Shown here: positions 42,652-51,020 of the stretch, piece by piece
Numbering within the stretch: the first letter of the stretch is position 1
Layout of the letters: the number at the start of each line of letters is the position of its first letter
From: Lachnospiraceae bacterium XBB1006
GTDB lineage: Bacteria > Bacillota > Clostridia > Lachnospirales > Lachnospiraceae
Direction of reading: 5' to 3'
NCBI GenBank assembly: GCA_900115795.1
Contig: FOXT01000005.1
Span: forward strand, 1 to 51,020
Length of the DNA stretch: 51,020 nucleotides
Notes under the pieces: generated by a model
What the model was told of the DNA's origin: nothing
Database searches by the model: none
Seen by the model: the letters and a program-made list of their open reading frames with translations, nothing else
Position numbers and translations under genes: made by a program

Positions 42652-43389
42652 TTAATTATACCTTTTGAGTGTGAATTTTACAAGACCTTCCTCTTCACTT
42701 ATGTATAAAGTTAAATAATGGTTATAGTCTTTCATATAGGTATAGGTATATAGCTTGCTCTCCAGGTCATGGGTAAATGGAACGGTCGGGTCGGAGTAGG
42801 CAAGGGTAATGTCGACCAAAGAAGAATTCCAGCGAATTTTCTTTGGAAGGCGAACCTTTGGCTTGTCCACCGAATCTTCTATGGAAAAAGTAATGGCCCA
42901 CACCATGGCTTCGTTTACGCTGATGGAAACGTCATAGGGGTTATATAATCCGACTTCGATGACATTGTCGGTCTGTGGATTCGTAAGTCGAATGTTATCT
43001 GTAGTACGTTGTCCCGGCTCTAGTTTAAAGTCATCTTTTAAACCGTAGTCCTCTAAAGAAAAATGCCAATCCTTGCTGATACGCGCATAGGAAAATGGGA
43101 GTTGGTACATGACGTTGTCAAAGCGAAATACGCTATTATTTAAATCAAATTTCTTTAAGCTTTGTTTGGCATTGGCTGCAATTTCACGCTCTAAGGCGGT
43201 GGAAGAGATGTCCGGTACATGTTTCTCTTCTGTCTTCGGCTTCTCCGTCTTGGTCTGTGGTTTGTTTTCTGCTTCCGTGGTTTCCTCCGTTACATTCTTG
43301 TGCGTCGTTGTAGGCGCTTTTTCCGTACAACCGGTGACTGTCAGGGCACACGCACACAAGAGGGGAAGCAATACAATTCTTTTTCTCAT
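42652..43389 (-). CDS. Predicted lipoprotein of unknown function
   Basis: A 245-residue protein with a lipoprotein signal: MRKRIVLLPLLCACALTVTGC, Cys at 21. A Thr/Glu/Lys-rich linker (about 25-60) follows, then a folded domain (about 75-245) of mostly beta strands. It should be anchored to the outer face of the membrane. Family not recognised. Confidence 0.85.
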   Translation of the reverse strand: MRKRIVLLPLLCACALTVTGCTEKAPTTTHKNVTEETTEAENKPQTKTEKPKTEEKHVPDISSTALEREIAANAKQSLKKFDLNNSVFRFDNVMYQLPFSYARISKDWHFSLEDYGLKDDFKLEPGQRTTDNIRLTNPQTDNVIEVGLYNPYDVSISVNEAMVWAITFSIEDSVDKPKVRLPKKIRWNSSLVDITLAYSDPTVPFTHDLESKLYTYTYMKDYNHYLTLYISEEEGLVKFTLKRYN

Positions 43390-43423
43390 CTTTAAATCTC
43401 CAATATATTCGTTTTATCGCTAC

Positions 43424-43453
43424 ATTATAACTCTTTTTTTATGCTACTGTCAA
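43424..43453 (-). promoter_or_regulatory. Promoter of the lipoprotein gene
   Basis: On the minus strand, TTGACA (plus 43448-43453), 18-bp spacer, TATAAT (plus 43424-43429). Confidence 0.75.
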
Positions 43454-43514
43454 AGTTTTTGCTTTTCTAACGGACGCTTTTATTGTAAAATAAGAACCAT
43501 AGGAGTGTATAGTG

Positions 43515-46145
43515 ATGAATGAAAAACTTGTGTTAATTGATGGAAACAGTATTTTGAACCGGGCATTTTACGGAATCCCGGATCTTACCAATAGCGAAGG
43601 AATTCATACGAATGCAGTGTATGGATTTTTGAATATTATGTTGAAGATTCTTGCGGAAGAAAAACCGCAATATCTGACAGTGGCCTTTGATCTTAAGGCA
43701 CCTACGTTTCGCCATAAAATGTTTGATGCCTACAAAGGAACGAGAAAGCCCATGGCACCGGAATTGGCGGAGCAGATTCCCATTATGAAGCAGATGCTTC
43801 GCGCCATGGGGGTGCGAATTGTGGAATTAGAGGGATACGAGGCCGATGATTTGCTTGGAACCTTAGCGTTTAAGGCAGAAGCGGCGGGCTTAGAGGTACG
43901 GTTAATCTCCGGCGACCGCGATATGCTGCAACTGGCAACAGAGAAAATCTGTATCCGGATTCCAAAGACGAAGCGTACCGGAACCGAAATAGAAGATTAT
44001 TTTGCGAAGGATGTGAAGGAAGCTTACGGCGTCACGCCACGGGAATTCATTGATGTAAAGGCACTTATGGGAGATACCGCGGATAATATTCCGGGAATTC
44101 CGGGAGTGGGCGAGAAGACGGCAACGGCGTTGATTACCACATATGGAAGTGTTGAGAATGCCTATGAACATCGGGAAGAGGTGAAGCCAAACCGGGCGAA
44201 GGAGTCGCTTAGTAATCACTATGATTTGGCGGTGATGAGTAAGAAGCTGGCCACCATTGTCACGGACAGTCCGGTGGAACTTGCGCTCCCGGAATCACGG
44301 TTAGGAGAGCTTTTTACGGAAGAAGCATATGTACTTTGTAAAAAATTAGAATTTAAGAATTTACTGTCACGATTTGAGAATAAGGCGGTGTCACAGCCGA
44401 AGGAAAGTCCTTATGAGCGGGCGTTGACAGCAGAGGCATTTGAAGCACTAACTATGGCGGCAGGCGGCAGGAAAGTGGCCTGTACAGTACAGGAGGAGGG
44501 CCTGTTTGTGGTTCTTCTTGTGGATGAAGCGACAGGTGGTGTGTTTGTGCCAAAGACAGAAGCGGACACGGTGCTTCTTAGAGAGGGAATTCGACGGGTG
44601 TGTACCACGGCATTGTGTGTGGTTACCAACGAGGCAAAGCGTCTGATGAAATTTCTTACAGTGGAGGAGAAGACGTGTGCTTATGAGAAACGGATTCTTC
44701 AGGATGTAACCATTATGGCTTATCTCGTGAATCCGGTGCTTGGGGAATATCCCTACGATTATCTGGCATCCGAATATTTAGGACGCATGGTACAGGGAAA
44801 GGAAGAATTGGTAGGAAAGAAGCCGATTCAAGCCATGGACGAGGCAGCAGTTACCTATGCCTTGACGGAGGCAGAGGTAGTTTACCAGAGCGAACATCCG
44901 CTGCGACAGGCATTGCAGCAGCAGGAGATGGAGGAGCTATTTGATACCATGGAAATGCCTCTTTGTTATGTATTAGAGGAAATGGAACGAAACGGTATTC
45001 GGGTCAATGCCGATAGCCTGAAGGAATATGGCGAGGCACTGACGGGCCGGATTTCTCAGTTAGAGGAGCAGATTTATGAGGCTGCAGGAGAAACCTTTAA
45101 TATCAATTCTCCGAAGCAGTTGGGAACGATTTTATTTGAAAAATTGCAGATGCCTCACGCAAAGAAAACAAAAACCGGATATTCTACTTCGGCAGAGGTG
45201 CTTGAGAAGCTGGCGGGAGAGTATCCGATGGTAGAAGATGTCTTGGAATACCGGCAGTTAACGAAATTAAAGTCCACGTATGCAGATGGATTGGCAAATT
45301 ACATTGGGGAAGATGGACGTATCCACGGGACCTTTAATCAGACCATTACGGCCACAGGACGTATTAGTTCGACGGAGCCGAATTTACAAAACATTCCGAT
45401 TCGTATGGAATTGGGACGACAGATTCGAAAGGTATTTGTGCCACGGGAGGGTTATGTATTTGTAGATGCGGATTATTCGCAGATTGAACTTCGTCTTTTG
45501 GCGCACCTTTCAAAGGATGAGAAATTGTTAGAGGCCTTTCGTAGTGGAAAAGATATTCATGCATCTACGGCAGCCCAGGTATTTGGGGTACCGTTTGAGG
45601 AGGTAACACCGGAACTTCGTCGAAACGCCAAGGCAGTGAATTTTGGCATTGTGTACGGAATCAGCGCGTTTGGCCTGAGTCAGGATTTGGATATACCGGT
45701 GAAGGAAGCGGATGCGTATATTAAGAGCTATTTTGCCACGTATCCATCTATTAAAGGATATTTGGATGGGTTAATTGCCAGCGCGAAAGAAAGCGGCTAT
45801 GCGACCACACTGTATCATCGCAGGCGCCCTATGCCGGAGCTTTTGTCCAAAAACTTCATGCAACGTTCCTTTGGTGAGCGTGTGGCTATGAATGCTCCGA
45901 TTCAGGGAACGGCAGCAGACATTATGAAGCTTGCCATGATTCGGGTAAGTGAACGGCTTCGGAAGGAAGAACTTGCGTCGAAGTTATTGGTACAGGTGCA
46001 TGATGAGTTGCTGATTGAGGCGAAGGAAGAAGAGACGGATACGGTTATTCAGATTTTGACGGAAGAAATGGGCCATGCGGCGGAACTTTCCGTGGATCTT
46101 CTGGTAGATGCCCATGAAGGAAAAAATTGGTACGAGGCGAAATAA
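43515..46145 (+). CDS. polA: DNA polymerase I
   Basis: An 876-residue repair and Okazaki-fragment polymerase. The 5' nuclease domain (about 1-290) has DGNSILNRAFYG, GYEADDLLGTLA, SGDRDMLQL and PGVGEKTA. The middle domain (about 295-480) lacks the DxE of an active 3'-5' exonuclease. The polymerase domain holds motif A (DADYSQIELRLLAHLS near 650), motif B (RRNAKAVNFGIVYGIS near 700) and motif C (VQVHDELLIEA near 825). The ATG at 43515 has GGAG 9 nt upstream. coaE follows after one base. Confidence 0.97.
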   Translation: MNEKLVLIDGNSILNRAFYGIPDLTNSEGIHTNAVYGFLNIMLKILAEEKPQYLTVAFDLKAPTFRHKMFDAYKGTRKPMAPELAEQIPIMKQMLRAMGVRIVELEGYEADDLLGTLAFKAEAAGLEVRLISGDRDMLQLATEKICIRIPKTKRTGTEIEDYFAKDVKEAYGVTPREFIDVKALMGDTADNIPGIPGVGEKTATALITTYGSVENAYEHREEVKPNRAKESLSNHYDLAVMSKKLATIVTDSPVELALPESRLGELFTEEAYVLCKKLEFKNLLSRFENKAVSQPKESPYERALTAEAFEALTMAAGGRKVACTVQEEGLFVVLLVDEATGGVFVPKTEADTVLLREGIRRVCTTALCVVTNEAKRLMKFLTVEEKTCAYEKRILQDVTIMAYLVNPVLGEYPYDYLASEYLGRMVQGKEELVGKKPIQAMDEAAVTYALTEAEVVYQSEHPLRQALQQQEMEELFDTMEMPLCYVLEEMERNGIRVNADSLKEYGEALTGRISQLEEQIYEAAGETFNINSPKQLGTILFEKLQMPHAKKTKTGYSTSAEVLEKLAGEYPMVEDVLEYRQLTKLKSTYADGLANYIGEDGRIHGTFNQTITATGRISSTEPNLQNIPIRMELGRQIRKVFVPREGYVFVDADYSQIELRLLAHLSKDEKLLEAFRSGKDIHASTAAQVFGVPFEEVTPELRRNAKAVNFGIVYGISAFGLSQDLDIPVKEADAYIKSYFATYPSIKGYLDGLIASAKESGYATTLYHRRRPMPELLSKNFMQRSFGERVAMNAPIQGTAADIMKLAMIRVSERLRKEELASKLLVQVHDELLIEAKEEETDTVIQILTEEMGHAAELSVDLLVDAHEGKNWYEAK

Positions 46146-46146
46146 T

Positions 46147-46746
46147 ATGGTACTTGGAGTTACAGGCGGCGTTGGAGCCGGCAAGTCGGTGGTACTGGAG
46201 TTTTTAAAAAACGAATACCATGCGACGATTCTGATGGCGGATGATATAGCAAAAACGTTGCTGGCCCCGGGAGGGGAGGCAATTGCTGTTTTGAAGGAAC
46301 GGTTTCCGGCGACGGTTTTTACCGGCGATGGAGAGATTGACCGGGAGAAGATGGCGGCGTTTATTTTTCAAAATCCGGAAAAACGAGCAGAGATGAATGG
46401 GGTGGTGTTCCCTCTCGTGCGACAGTATATTTGCGAAAAAATAAGCCGAAGCGCCCCGGAAGAATTGGTGGTGATTGAAGCTGCCTTATTAATTGAAGAA
46501 CATTACGATGAAATTTGTGACGTTATGTGGTATATTTATAGTAGTGAGGATCATCGGCGCAGGCGCCTTATGGAAAACCGTGGGTATTCGGAAGCGCGAA
46601 TACGTGCGATGATGAAAAGTCAACTTACGGAACAGCAGTTTAAAGCGGGCTGTGATGTGGTGATTGATAATGACGGAAGTCTGGAAGATACCTATGCGCA
46701 GATAAAGGAGAATATACAAACATGGAAAGACAAGATGGAGCGTTAG
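46147..46746 (+). CDS. coaE: Dephospho-CoA kinase
   Basis: A 199-residue kinase that completes coenzyme A synthesis. It has the P-loop GVTGGVGAGKS, ADDIAK, and RRRRLMENRGYSEARIRAMMKSQ (the lid). It follows polA by 1 bp and overlaps the FtsA-like gene by 25 bp. This polA-coaE order is common in Firmicutes. Confidence 0.95.
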   Translation: MVLGVTGGVGAGKSVVLEFLKNEYHATILMADDIAKTLLAPGGEAIAVLKERFPATVFTGDGEIDREKMAAFIFQNPEKRAEMNGVVFPLVRQYICEKISRSAPEELVVIEAALLIEEHYDEICDVMWYIYSSEDHRRRRLMENRGYSEARIRAMMKSQLTEQQFKAGCDVVIDNDGSLEDTYAQIKENIQTWKDKMER

Positions 46747-48836
46747 TGTTTGGTCTGGATATCGGAACCAGAAATGTGGTGGGAACGGTAGGCTATAAAC
46801 AGGAAGATGAATTTTATGTTGTAGCGCAGTGCAATGTGGAGCACGAGACCCGTTCGATGCTTGACGGTCAGATTCACGATATTGGACGTGTGGGACGCAC
46901 GATTGGAAAAGTAAAGGAACAGTTGGAGGAACTTGCAAATACGACGTTGTCGGATGTGTGTATTGCGGCGGCTGGTCGTGTGCTAAAGACCGAAGAAGTT
47001 CGGGTGGAATATGAGTTCCCGGAAGAACAGGTGGTTACCAGTGAGGACATTCACAACCTGGAGTTGATGGGTGTTGAGGAAGCACAACGTAAATTAAATG
47101 AAGAGAACGATACGAAGTTTCGGTTTTATTGTGTGGGATATTCCGTAGTACGCTATTATTTGAATGACGATCCGATTTCCAATCTGGAAAGTCATAAGGC
47201 AGAAAAAATTACCGCGGATGTGATTGCAACTTTCCTGCCGGAGGATGTGGTAGATGGATTGTATTCGGCTGTAAATGCAGCAGGTTTGGAGGTGGCGAAT
47301 CTTACGTTAGAGCCTATCGCTGCTATTAACGTGGCGATTCCGGAAGCATTTCGCCTTTTAAACATCGCCCTTGTGGATGTTGGAGCAGGAACCTCCGATA
47401 TTTCCATCACCAAAGACGGAAGCATTATTGCATACGGCATGATTCCGCATGCAGGAGATGAGATTACAGAGCTTTTGGTGCAGCACTATCTGGTGGATTT
47501 TAAGACGGCGGAGCATATTAAACGTACCAGTACCTATGAAGATACGGTGGTTTATAAGGATATTATGATGTTGGAACATAAGATTCCATCCAAAGAAGTA
47601 TGGGAATTAGTGGAGCCGCTTGTGGATAAGATTACGACAGAAGTTGCCAATAAGATTATTGAATTAAACGGTGACCAGAGTGTCAGTGCCTGCTTTGTTG
47701 TAGGCGGTGGTGGAAAAGTCCATGGATTTACCAGTATGCTTGCGGATAAGTTGGAGATTGCTAAGGAACGTGTAGCGCTACGAGGGGAAGAAGTATTACA
47801 GAAGGTACACTTTGAGCAGGAAGAGATTGAGAAAGATCCGCTTATTGTAACACCGGTGGGTATTTGTCTTAATTATTATGATCAGACCAACAACTTCATT
47901 TTTGTTCGATTTAATGGGGAACGGATGAAGCTTTATGATAATAATAAATTGACGGTTATGGATGCGGCTATGCAGGCGGGCTTCCCGACAGAGCAGCTGT
48001 TCCCGCGCCGTGGTACGGAAATTAATTTTACCGTAAACGGCAAACCGCGCATTGCCCGTGGTGAGAGCGGTGAGTCTGCCATTGTGAAAGTGAATGGCAA
48101 ACAGGTAAGCTTATCAACGCCGATTTATTCGAACGTAGAGATTGAAATCATTCCATCTACGGAGGGAAGCAGTGCAAGTTGTACCATTGAGGATTTGCAG
48201 GAATATACCAAGGAAGACATTGCATTTGTGGTAAATGGCAGAACCGTGGTTTGTCCGAAATTCGTAGAGGTGAACGGTAGTCTGGAGCCATCAAGTTACG
48301 AGGTGAAGGAAGGGGATCAGATTATCCTTCGTAATTACTATACGGTGGAGCAGCTTTGTCAATTTATGGATGTGGAGATTGATCCGGATCGCGAAATTCT
48401 GGTAAACAATGTGCCGGAGCGTTTGGAAACGTTGGTGTATGAGAATTTTTCCGTGAATTGGACGCAGACCGGCTCGAAATTGCATTATGATGAGGTGGCA
48501 ACAGAAGAGGATGGACAGGAAATATCCGCAGTAGAAGAGGCTGTGGACGAGATTGTCAATGATCTCCCAAGTGAGATTGCGCCGACGATTCAGCAGGAAA
48601 AAGTGGAAATCAATCCGGAGGAAGTTATAGCCATCAACGTGACGGTAAATGGTGCACCCATTGTTTTGAGTGGTCGTAAGGACTATATGTTTGTAGATAT
48701 TTTTGAACATATTGATTTTGATATAAACGAAGCCCATGGACGTTCCGTAGAGACGTTAGTGAACGGACAGACTGCGACGTATACGCAGCCGCTCAACGAA
48801 GGCGATGCGGTGGAAGTGCATTGGGTAGAGAATTAG
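46722..48836 (+). CDS. FtsA-like actin-fold ATPase with long C-terminal extension
   Basis: A 704-residue protein. The first 380 residues match the FtsA/PilM fold: phosphate-1 motif GLDIGTRNVVG, phosphate-2 LVDVGAGTSDISI, adenosine motif VVGGGGKVHGF. FtsA is about 420 residues. Here another 300 residues follow, with repeated small beta motifs beginning VNG (FTVNGKP, VKVNGKQ, VVNGRTVV, TVNGAPI, VNGQTAT). No membrane segment is seen. The role in cell division or a related envelope structure is inferred. The gene begins inside coaE and ends 6 bp before the hydrolase gene. Confidence 0.85.
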   Translation: MERQDGALVFGLDIGTRNVVGTVGYKQEDEFYVVAQCNVEHETRSMLDGQIHDIGRVGRTIGKVKEQLEELANTTLSDVCIAAAGRVLKTEEVRVEYEFPEEQVVTSEDIHNLELMGVEEAQRKLNEENDTKFRFYCVGYSVVRYYLNDDPISNLESHKAEKITADVIATFLPEDVVDGLYSAVNAAGLEVANLTLEPIAAINVAIPEAFRLLNIALVDVGAGTSDISITKDGSIIAYGMIPHAGDEITELLVQHYLVDFKTAEHIKRTSTYEDTVVYKDIMMLEHKIPSKEVWELVEPLVDKITTEVANKIIELNGDQSVSACFVVGGGGKVHGFTSMLADKLEIAKERVALRGEEVLQKVHFEQEEIEKDPLIVTPVGICLNYYDQTNNFIFVRFNGERMKLYDNNKLTVMDAAMQAGFPTEQLFPRRGTEINFTVNGKPRIARGESGESAIVKVNGKQVSLSTPIYSNVEIEIIPSTEGSSASCTIEDLQEYTKEDIAFVVNGRTVVCPKFVEVNGSLEPSSYEVKEGDQIILRNYYTVEQLCQFMDVEIDPDREILVNNVPERLETLVYENFSVNWTQTGSKLHYDEVATEEDGQEISAVEEAVDEIVNDLPSEIAPTIQQEKVEINPEEVIAINVTVNGAPIVLSGRKDYMFVDIFEHIDFDINEAHGRSVETLVNGQTATYTQPLNEGDAVEVHWVEN

Positions 48837-48842
48837 TTAGAA

Positions 48843-49652
48843 ATGAGTGAATACATGAGATTAACAAGTATTGCCAGTGGCAGCAGTGGAAACTGTATTT
48901 ATATTGGAACCGACAACACCCATTTATTGGTGGACGCAGGTATTAGCTGTAAGCGTATTGTTTCCGGACTTTCGGATTTGGCCATAAAACCGGAGGAAGT
49001 GGAAGGCATTTTGATTACCCACGAACACAGCGATCATATTCAGGGATTGGGTGTGCTATCCCGCAAATATGGAATTCCAATTTATGCAACACCGGGGACG
49101 GCAAGGGGGATTCTTGCTTATTCCGGTTTGGGGAAGTTTGATGAAAGTCTGGTGCGTCCGATTCAATGTGGAGTTGATTTTACGTTGGGGGACATTACCA
49201 TTGATGCCTTTCCGATTCCGCATGATGCCAATGAGCCTTGTGCCTACGTTGCTTCTTGCGGGGAGAAACGTGTGGCGGTTGCAACCGACATTGGCGTTTA
49301 CGATGAGGAAATTGTCCGCCATTTGTCGGGGCTGGATGCGCTTTTGTTAGAGGCGAATCATGATGTGAAAATGCTTCAGGTAGGAAGTTATCCCTATTAT
49401 TTGAAACAGCGTATTCTTGGAAATCGTGGACATTTATCCAATGAGAATTCCGGACGATTGCTTAGTCGGATTTTACATGATGGATTCAAAGGGGTGTTGC
49501 TTGGACACCTGTCAAAAGAAAATAATTATGAACGTTTGGCTTACGAAACGGTGAAGATGGAAGTGACTTTGGGAGATTGCCCGTACAAGGGAGACGATTT
49601 CCCGATTGCTGTCGCGAAGCGCGACCAGCCATCGGAAATCATTTTCGTCTAG
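48843..49652 (+). CDS. YycJ-like metallo-beta-lactamase-fold hydrolase
   Basis: A 269-residue MBL-fold hydrolase of the YycJ/WalJ group. Its metal site is ITHEHSDHIQG (HxHxDH). Further motifs are IASGSSGNCIYI, DAGISCK, SNENSGRLL and VLLGHLSKENN. Proteins of this group are linked to DNA replication and cell-wall control in Firmicutes. It overlaps the convergent polymerase gene by 14 bp. Confidence 0.92.
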   Translation: MSEYMRLTSIASGSSGNCIYIGTDNTHLLVDAGISCKRIVSGLSDLAIKPEEVEGILITHEHSDHIQGLGVLSRKYGIPIYATPGTARGILAYSGLGKFDESLVRPIQCGVDFTLGDITIDAFPIPHDANEPCAYVASCGEKRVAVATDIGVYDEEIVRHLSGLDALLLEANHDVKMLQVGSYPYYLKQRILGNRGHLSNENSGRLLSRILHDGFKGVLLGHLSKENNYERLAYETVKMEVTLGDCPYKGDDFPIAVAKRDQPSEIIFV

Positions 49653-50850
49653 GTTTGTAGGAATTGTTCAGTAAGGTTGCCCGTTTTATGGAGTCGTCTC
49701 CATAGCGGGCACGTACTTTATCTATGGCGGCATCTAGTTTTTCTAATTTTTCGTGTTTTCCATTATCAAATAAATCGTATTGATAGGCGGTTTCTTCTTC
49801 GGCCTTTGCGGTGGCGACACCTAACAGACGAATCGGTGTGTGGTCCCACAGGGCATCAAACAGGCGACAAACTTCGGTGTAGAGTTCCTCTGTTACGTTG
49901 GTGTGGGAGTACAGGGAAGTTTGTTTGGAATGGTTTTCAAAATCGGTACTACGTATGGTTACAGAGACGACACCGGCTTTCTTTCCGTCATAGCGCAAGC
50001 GACTGGCCACGGTTTCGCATAGGGATAGCAGGATTTCTTTTGCCTGCGAGGCGTCGGTGACATCTTCAGAAAGGGTGGTTGCGTTGCTGTAGCCTTTGTT
50101 TTCCGGTGTGTGGGAGAACTCGGTTTCTGAGCAGCGGCCACAGGCATACTGCCAGGCGGTGATGCCCATTTTTCCAAGATGATTTTTTAATAGTTCCGGG
50201 TTGCTATTCGCAAGGGCACCAATGGTATGGATGCCTAGGGAATGGAGCCGGTTAGCCGTATTTTTTCCAACAAAAAGAAGGTCTTGTACCGGCAGTGGCC
50301 ACATTTTGGTTTCGATTTCTTCCGGAAACAGGGTGTGTACCTTATTCGGCTTTTCAAAGTCGGAAGCCATCTTAGCCAAAAGACGATTGCTTGAAATACC
50401 GATGTTCACCGTAAATCCATAGGCTTGATAGATTTCGTCTTTTAAGGTATGGGCAAAGGCGATGGGATCCGGATATAGGCGCCCGGTTCCGGTCATATCG
50501 CAAAACGCTTCGTCTACACTGAATTGCTCTACTACCGGCGCATAACGCCGCAGATGAGCCATTAGTTTTCTGGAATTCTCCACGTAGAGTCCATAGTGTG
50601 AGGGCAAAAGCAACAACTGTGGACATTTCTTTAATGCCTGACTAACCGGTTCCCCTGTGGTAACGCCGTAGGCCTTGGCGGGGATGGATTTCGCTAAAAT
50701 AATCCCATGGCGACTTTTCGGGTCTCCACAAACGGCCGACGGAATGGTGCGAATGTCAGGCGCGTCCGGAGTGGTCCGGGAAAGGGCGACGGCTTCCCAG
50801 CTTAGAAACGCAGAGTTGACGTCGACGTGGTAGAATAATGGTTTCGGCAT
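49639..50850 (-). CDS. dinB: Y-family DNA polymerase (DinB-like, Pol IV)
   Basis: A 403-residue translesion polymerase. Catalytic acids lie in HVDVNSAFLSWEAV (near residue 10) and SVDEAFCDMTG (near 113). A helix-hairpin-helix region (LLFVGKNTANRLHSLGIHTIGAL) and the little-finger domain (RLRYDGKKAGVVSVTIRSTDF) follow. The ATG has AAAGGAGG upstream. The first motif, DVNSAFLSWE, differs from the E. coli form (DMDCFFA). It would allow replication past damaged bases with low fidelity. Confidence 0.93.
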   Translation of the reverse strand: MPKPLFYHVDVNSAFLSWEAVALSRTTPDAPDIRTIPSAVCGDPKSRHGIILAKSIPAKAYGVTTGEPVSQALKKCPQLLLLPSHYGLYVENSRKLMAHLRRYAPVVEQFSVDEAFCDMTGTGRLYPDPIAFAHTLKDEIYQAYGFTVNIGISSNRLLAKMASDFEKPNKVHTLFPEEIETKMWPLPVQDLLFVGKNTANRLHSLGIHTIGALANSNPELLKNHLGKMGITAWQYACGRCSETEFSHTPENKGYSNATTLSEDVTDASQAKEILLSLCETVASRLRYDGKKAGVVSVTIRSTDFENHSKQTSLYSHTNVTEELYTEVCRLFDALWDHTPIRLLGVATAKAEEETAYQYDLFDNGKHEKLEKLDAAIDKVRARYGDDSIKRATLLNNSYKPRRK

Positions 50851-50880
50851 GGTGTGCCTCCTTTCGTTGTTTTTTTCCCT

Positions 50881-51012
50881 TATGGGTGGGTGGGGCTTCC
50901 TTCAATGCGGGAGCGCTTGCGCTCATTCACGACGTAGCGGCACGTAAGTGCCAAAGGCACAAGTGCCGACGTCGTGAAAAGTCTCGCAGTCGAAGAAAGC
51001 CCCCCTACCTAT
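50881..51012. repeat. Large imperfect palindromic element with nested hairpins
   Basis: The outer arms, about 50881-50916 and 50982-51012, are inverted repeats with a few mismatches (GGGGCTT with AAGCCCC, CTTC with GAAG). Inside are GAGCGC/GCGCTC (50911-50924), TTCACGACGT (50926-50935) with ACGTCGTGAA (50969-50978), and two GGCAC/GTGCC hairpins (50939-50952 and 50956-50967). No gene is seen in 50851-51020. Its architecture resembles the element at 524-671, though the sequences differ. It may be a MITE- or REP-like repeat. Confidence 0.7.
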
Positions 51013-51020
51013 AGGATAGC

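Overview
The window looks like the chromosome of a low-to-moderate GC Gram-positive anaerobe of the class Clostridia, most likely a member of the Lachnospiraceae. The reasons are strong AGGAGG-type ribosome binding sites, TTGACA/TATAAT promoters with 17-18 bp spacers, the cysS-mrnC-rlmB-sigH gene order, a single-chain PurL of about 1250 residues, a CstA transporter, and acetate kinase. This is a judgement from protein character; I cannot name the species. Most of the window is ordinary core chromosome, with some accessory surface, secreted and signalling genes.

Layout. Positions 1-500 hold the 3' end of a 23S rRNA gene, tRNA-Trp and a terminator, with no 5S gene in between. Positions 520-3460 carry a large palindromic element, a Nif11-like small protein, a NUDIX hydrolase, a membrane-anchored protein of unknown function and a small protein. 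Positions 3460-9420 carry a BspA-type surface protein, a family M24 aminopeptidase, and a PadR/DUF1700/DUF4097 operon under a consensus promoter with a palindromic operator. Positions 9449-18595 are a tight four-gene run: a giant amidase/FN3/glucosaminidase autolysin, a lipid-linked sugar transferase, an alpha/beta hydrolase, and a nuclease-helicase fusion. Positions 18569-23410 hold a LysR regulator divergent from purL.

Positions 23409-26949 are the most interesting part. They hold an RRNPP-like helix-turn-helix regulator, a 67-residue exported peptide precursor encoded convergently to it, and a secreted papain-like cysteine protease transcribed divergently from the peptide. Between the peptide and protease promoters sits a perfect 15-bp inverted repeat, placed exactly 21 bp from each -35 hexamer. 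I read this as a candidate peptide-pheromone circuit.

Positions 27039-32640 hold tRNA-Val and tRNA-Met, a candidate free-standing small RNA with its own promoter and terminator, then ispF, cysS, mrnC, rlmB, sigH and ackA. Positions 32695-35895 hold a GntR regulator, a small conserved protein and cstA. Positions 35904-42549 are mixed housekeeping genes, including a zinc-ribbon protein, tRNA-Thr, a lytic transglycosylase, a lipid kinase, tRNA-Leu, a zinc-dependent phospholipase C homologue, an O-antigen-ligase-like membrane protein and an M42 aminopeptidase. Positions 42652-50850 hold a lipoprotein, polA, coaE, an FtsA-like ATPase, a YycJ-like metallo-hydrolase and a Y-family polymerase. The window ends in a second large palindromic element.
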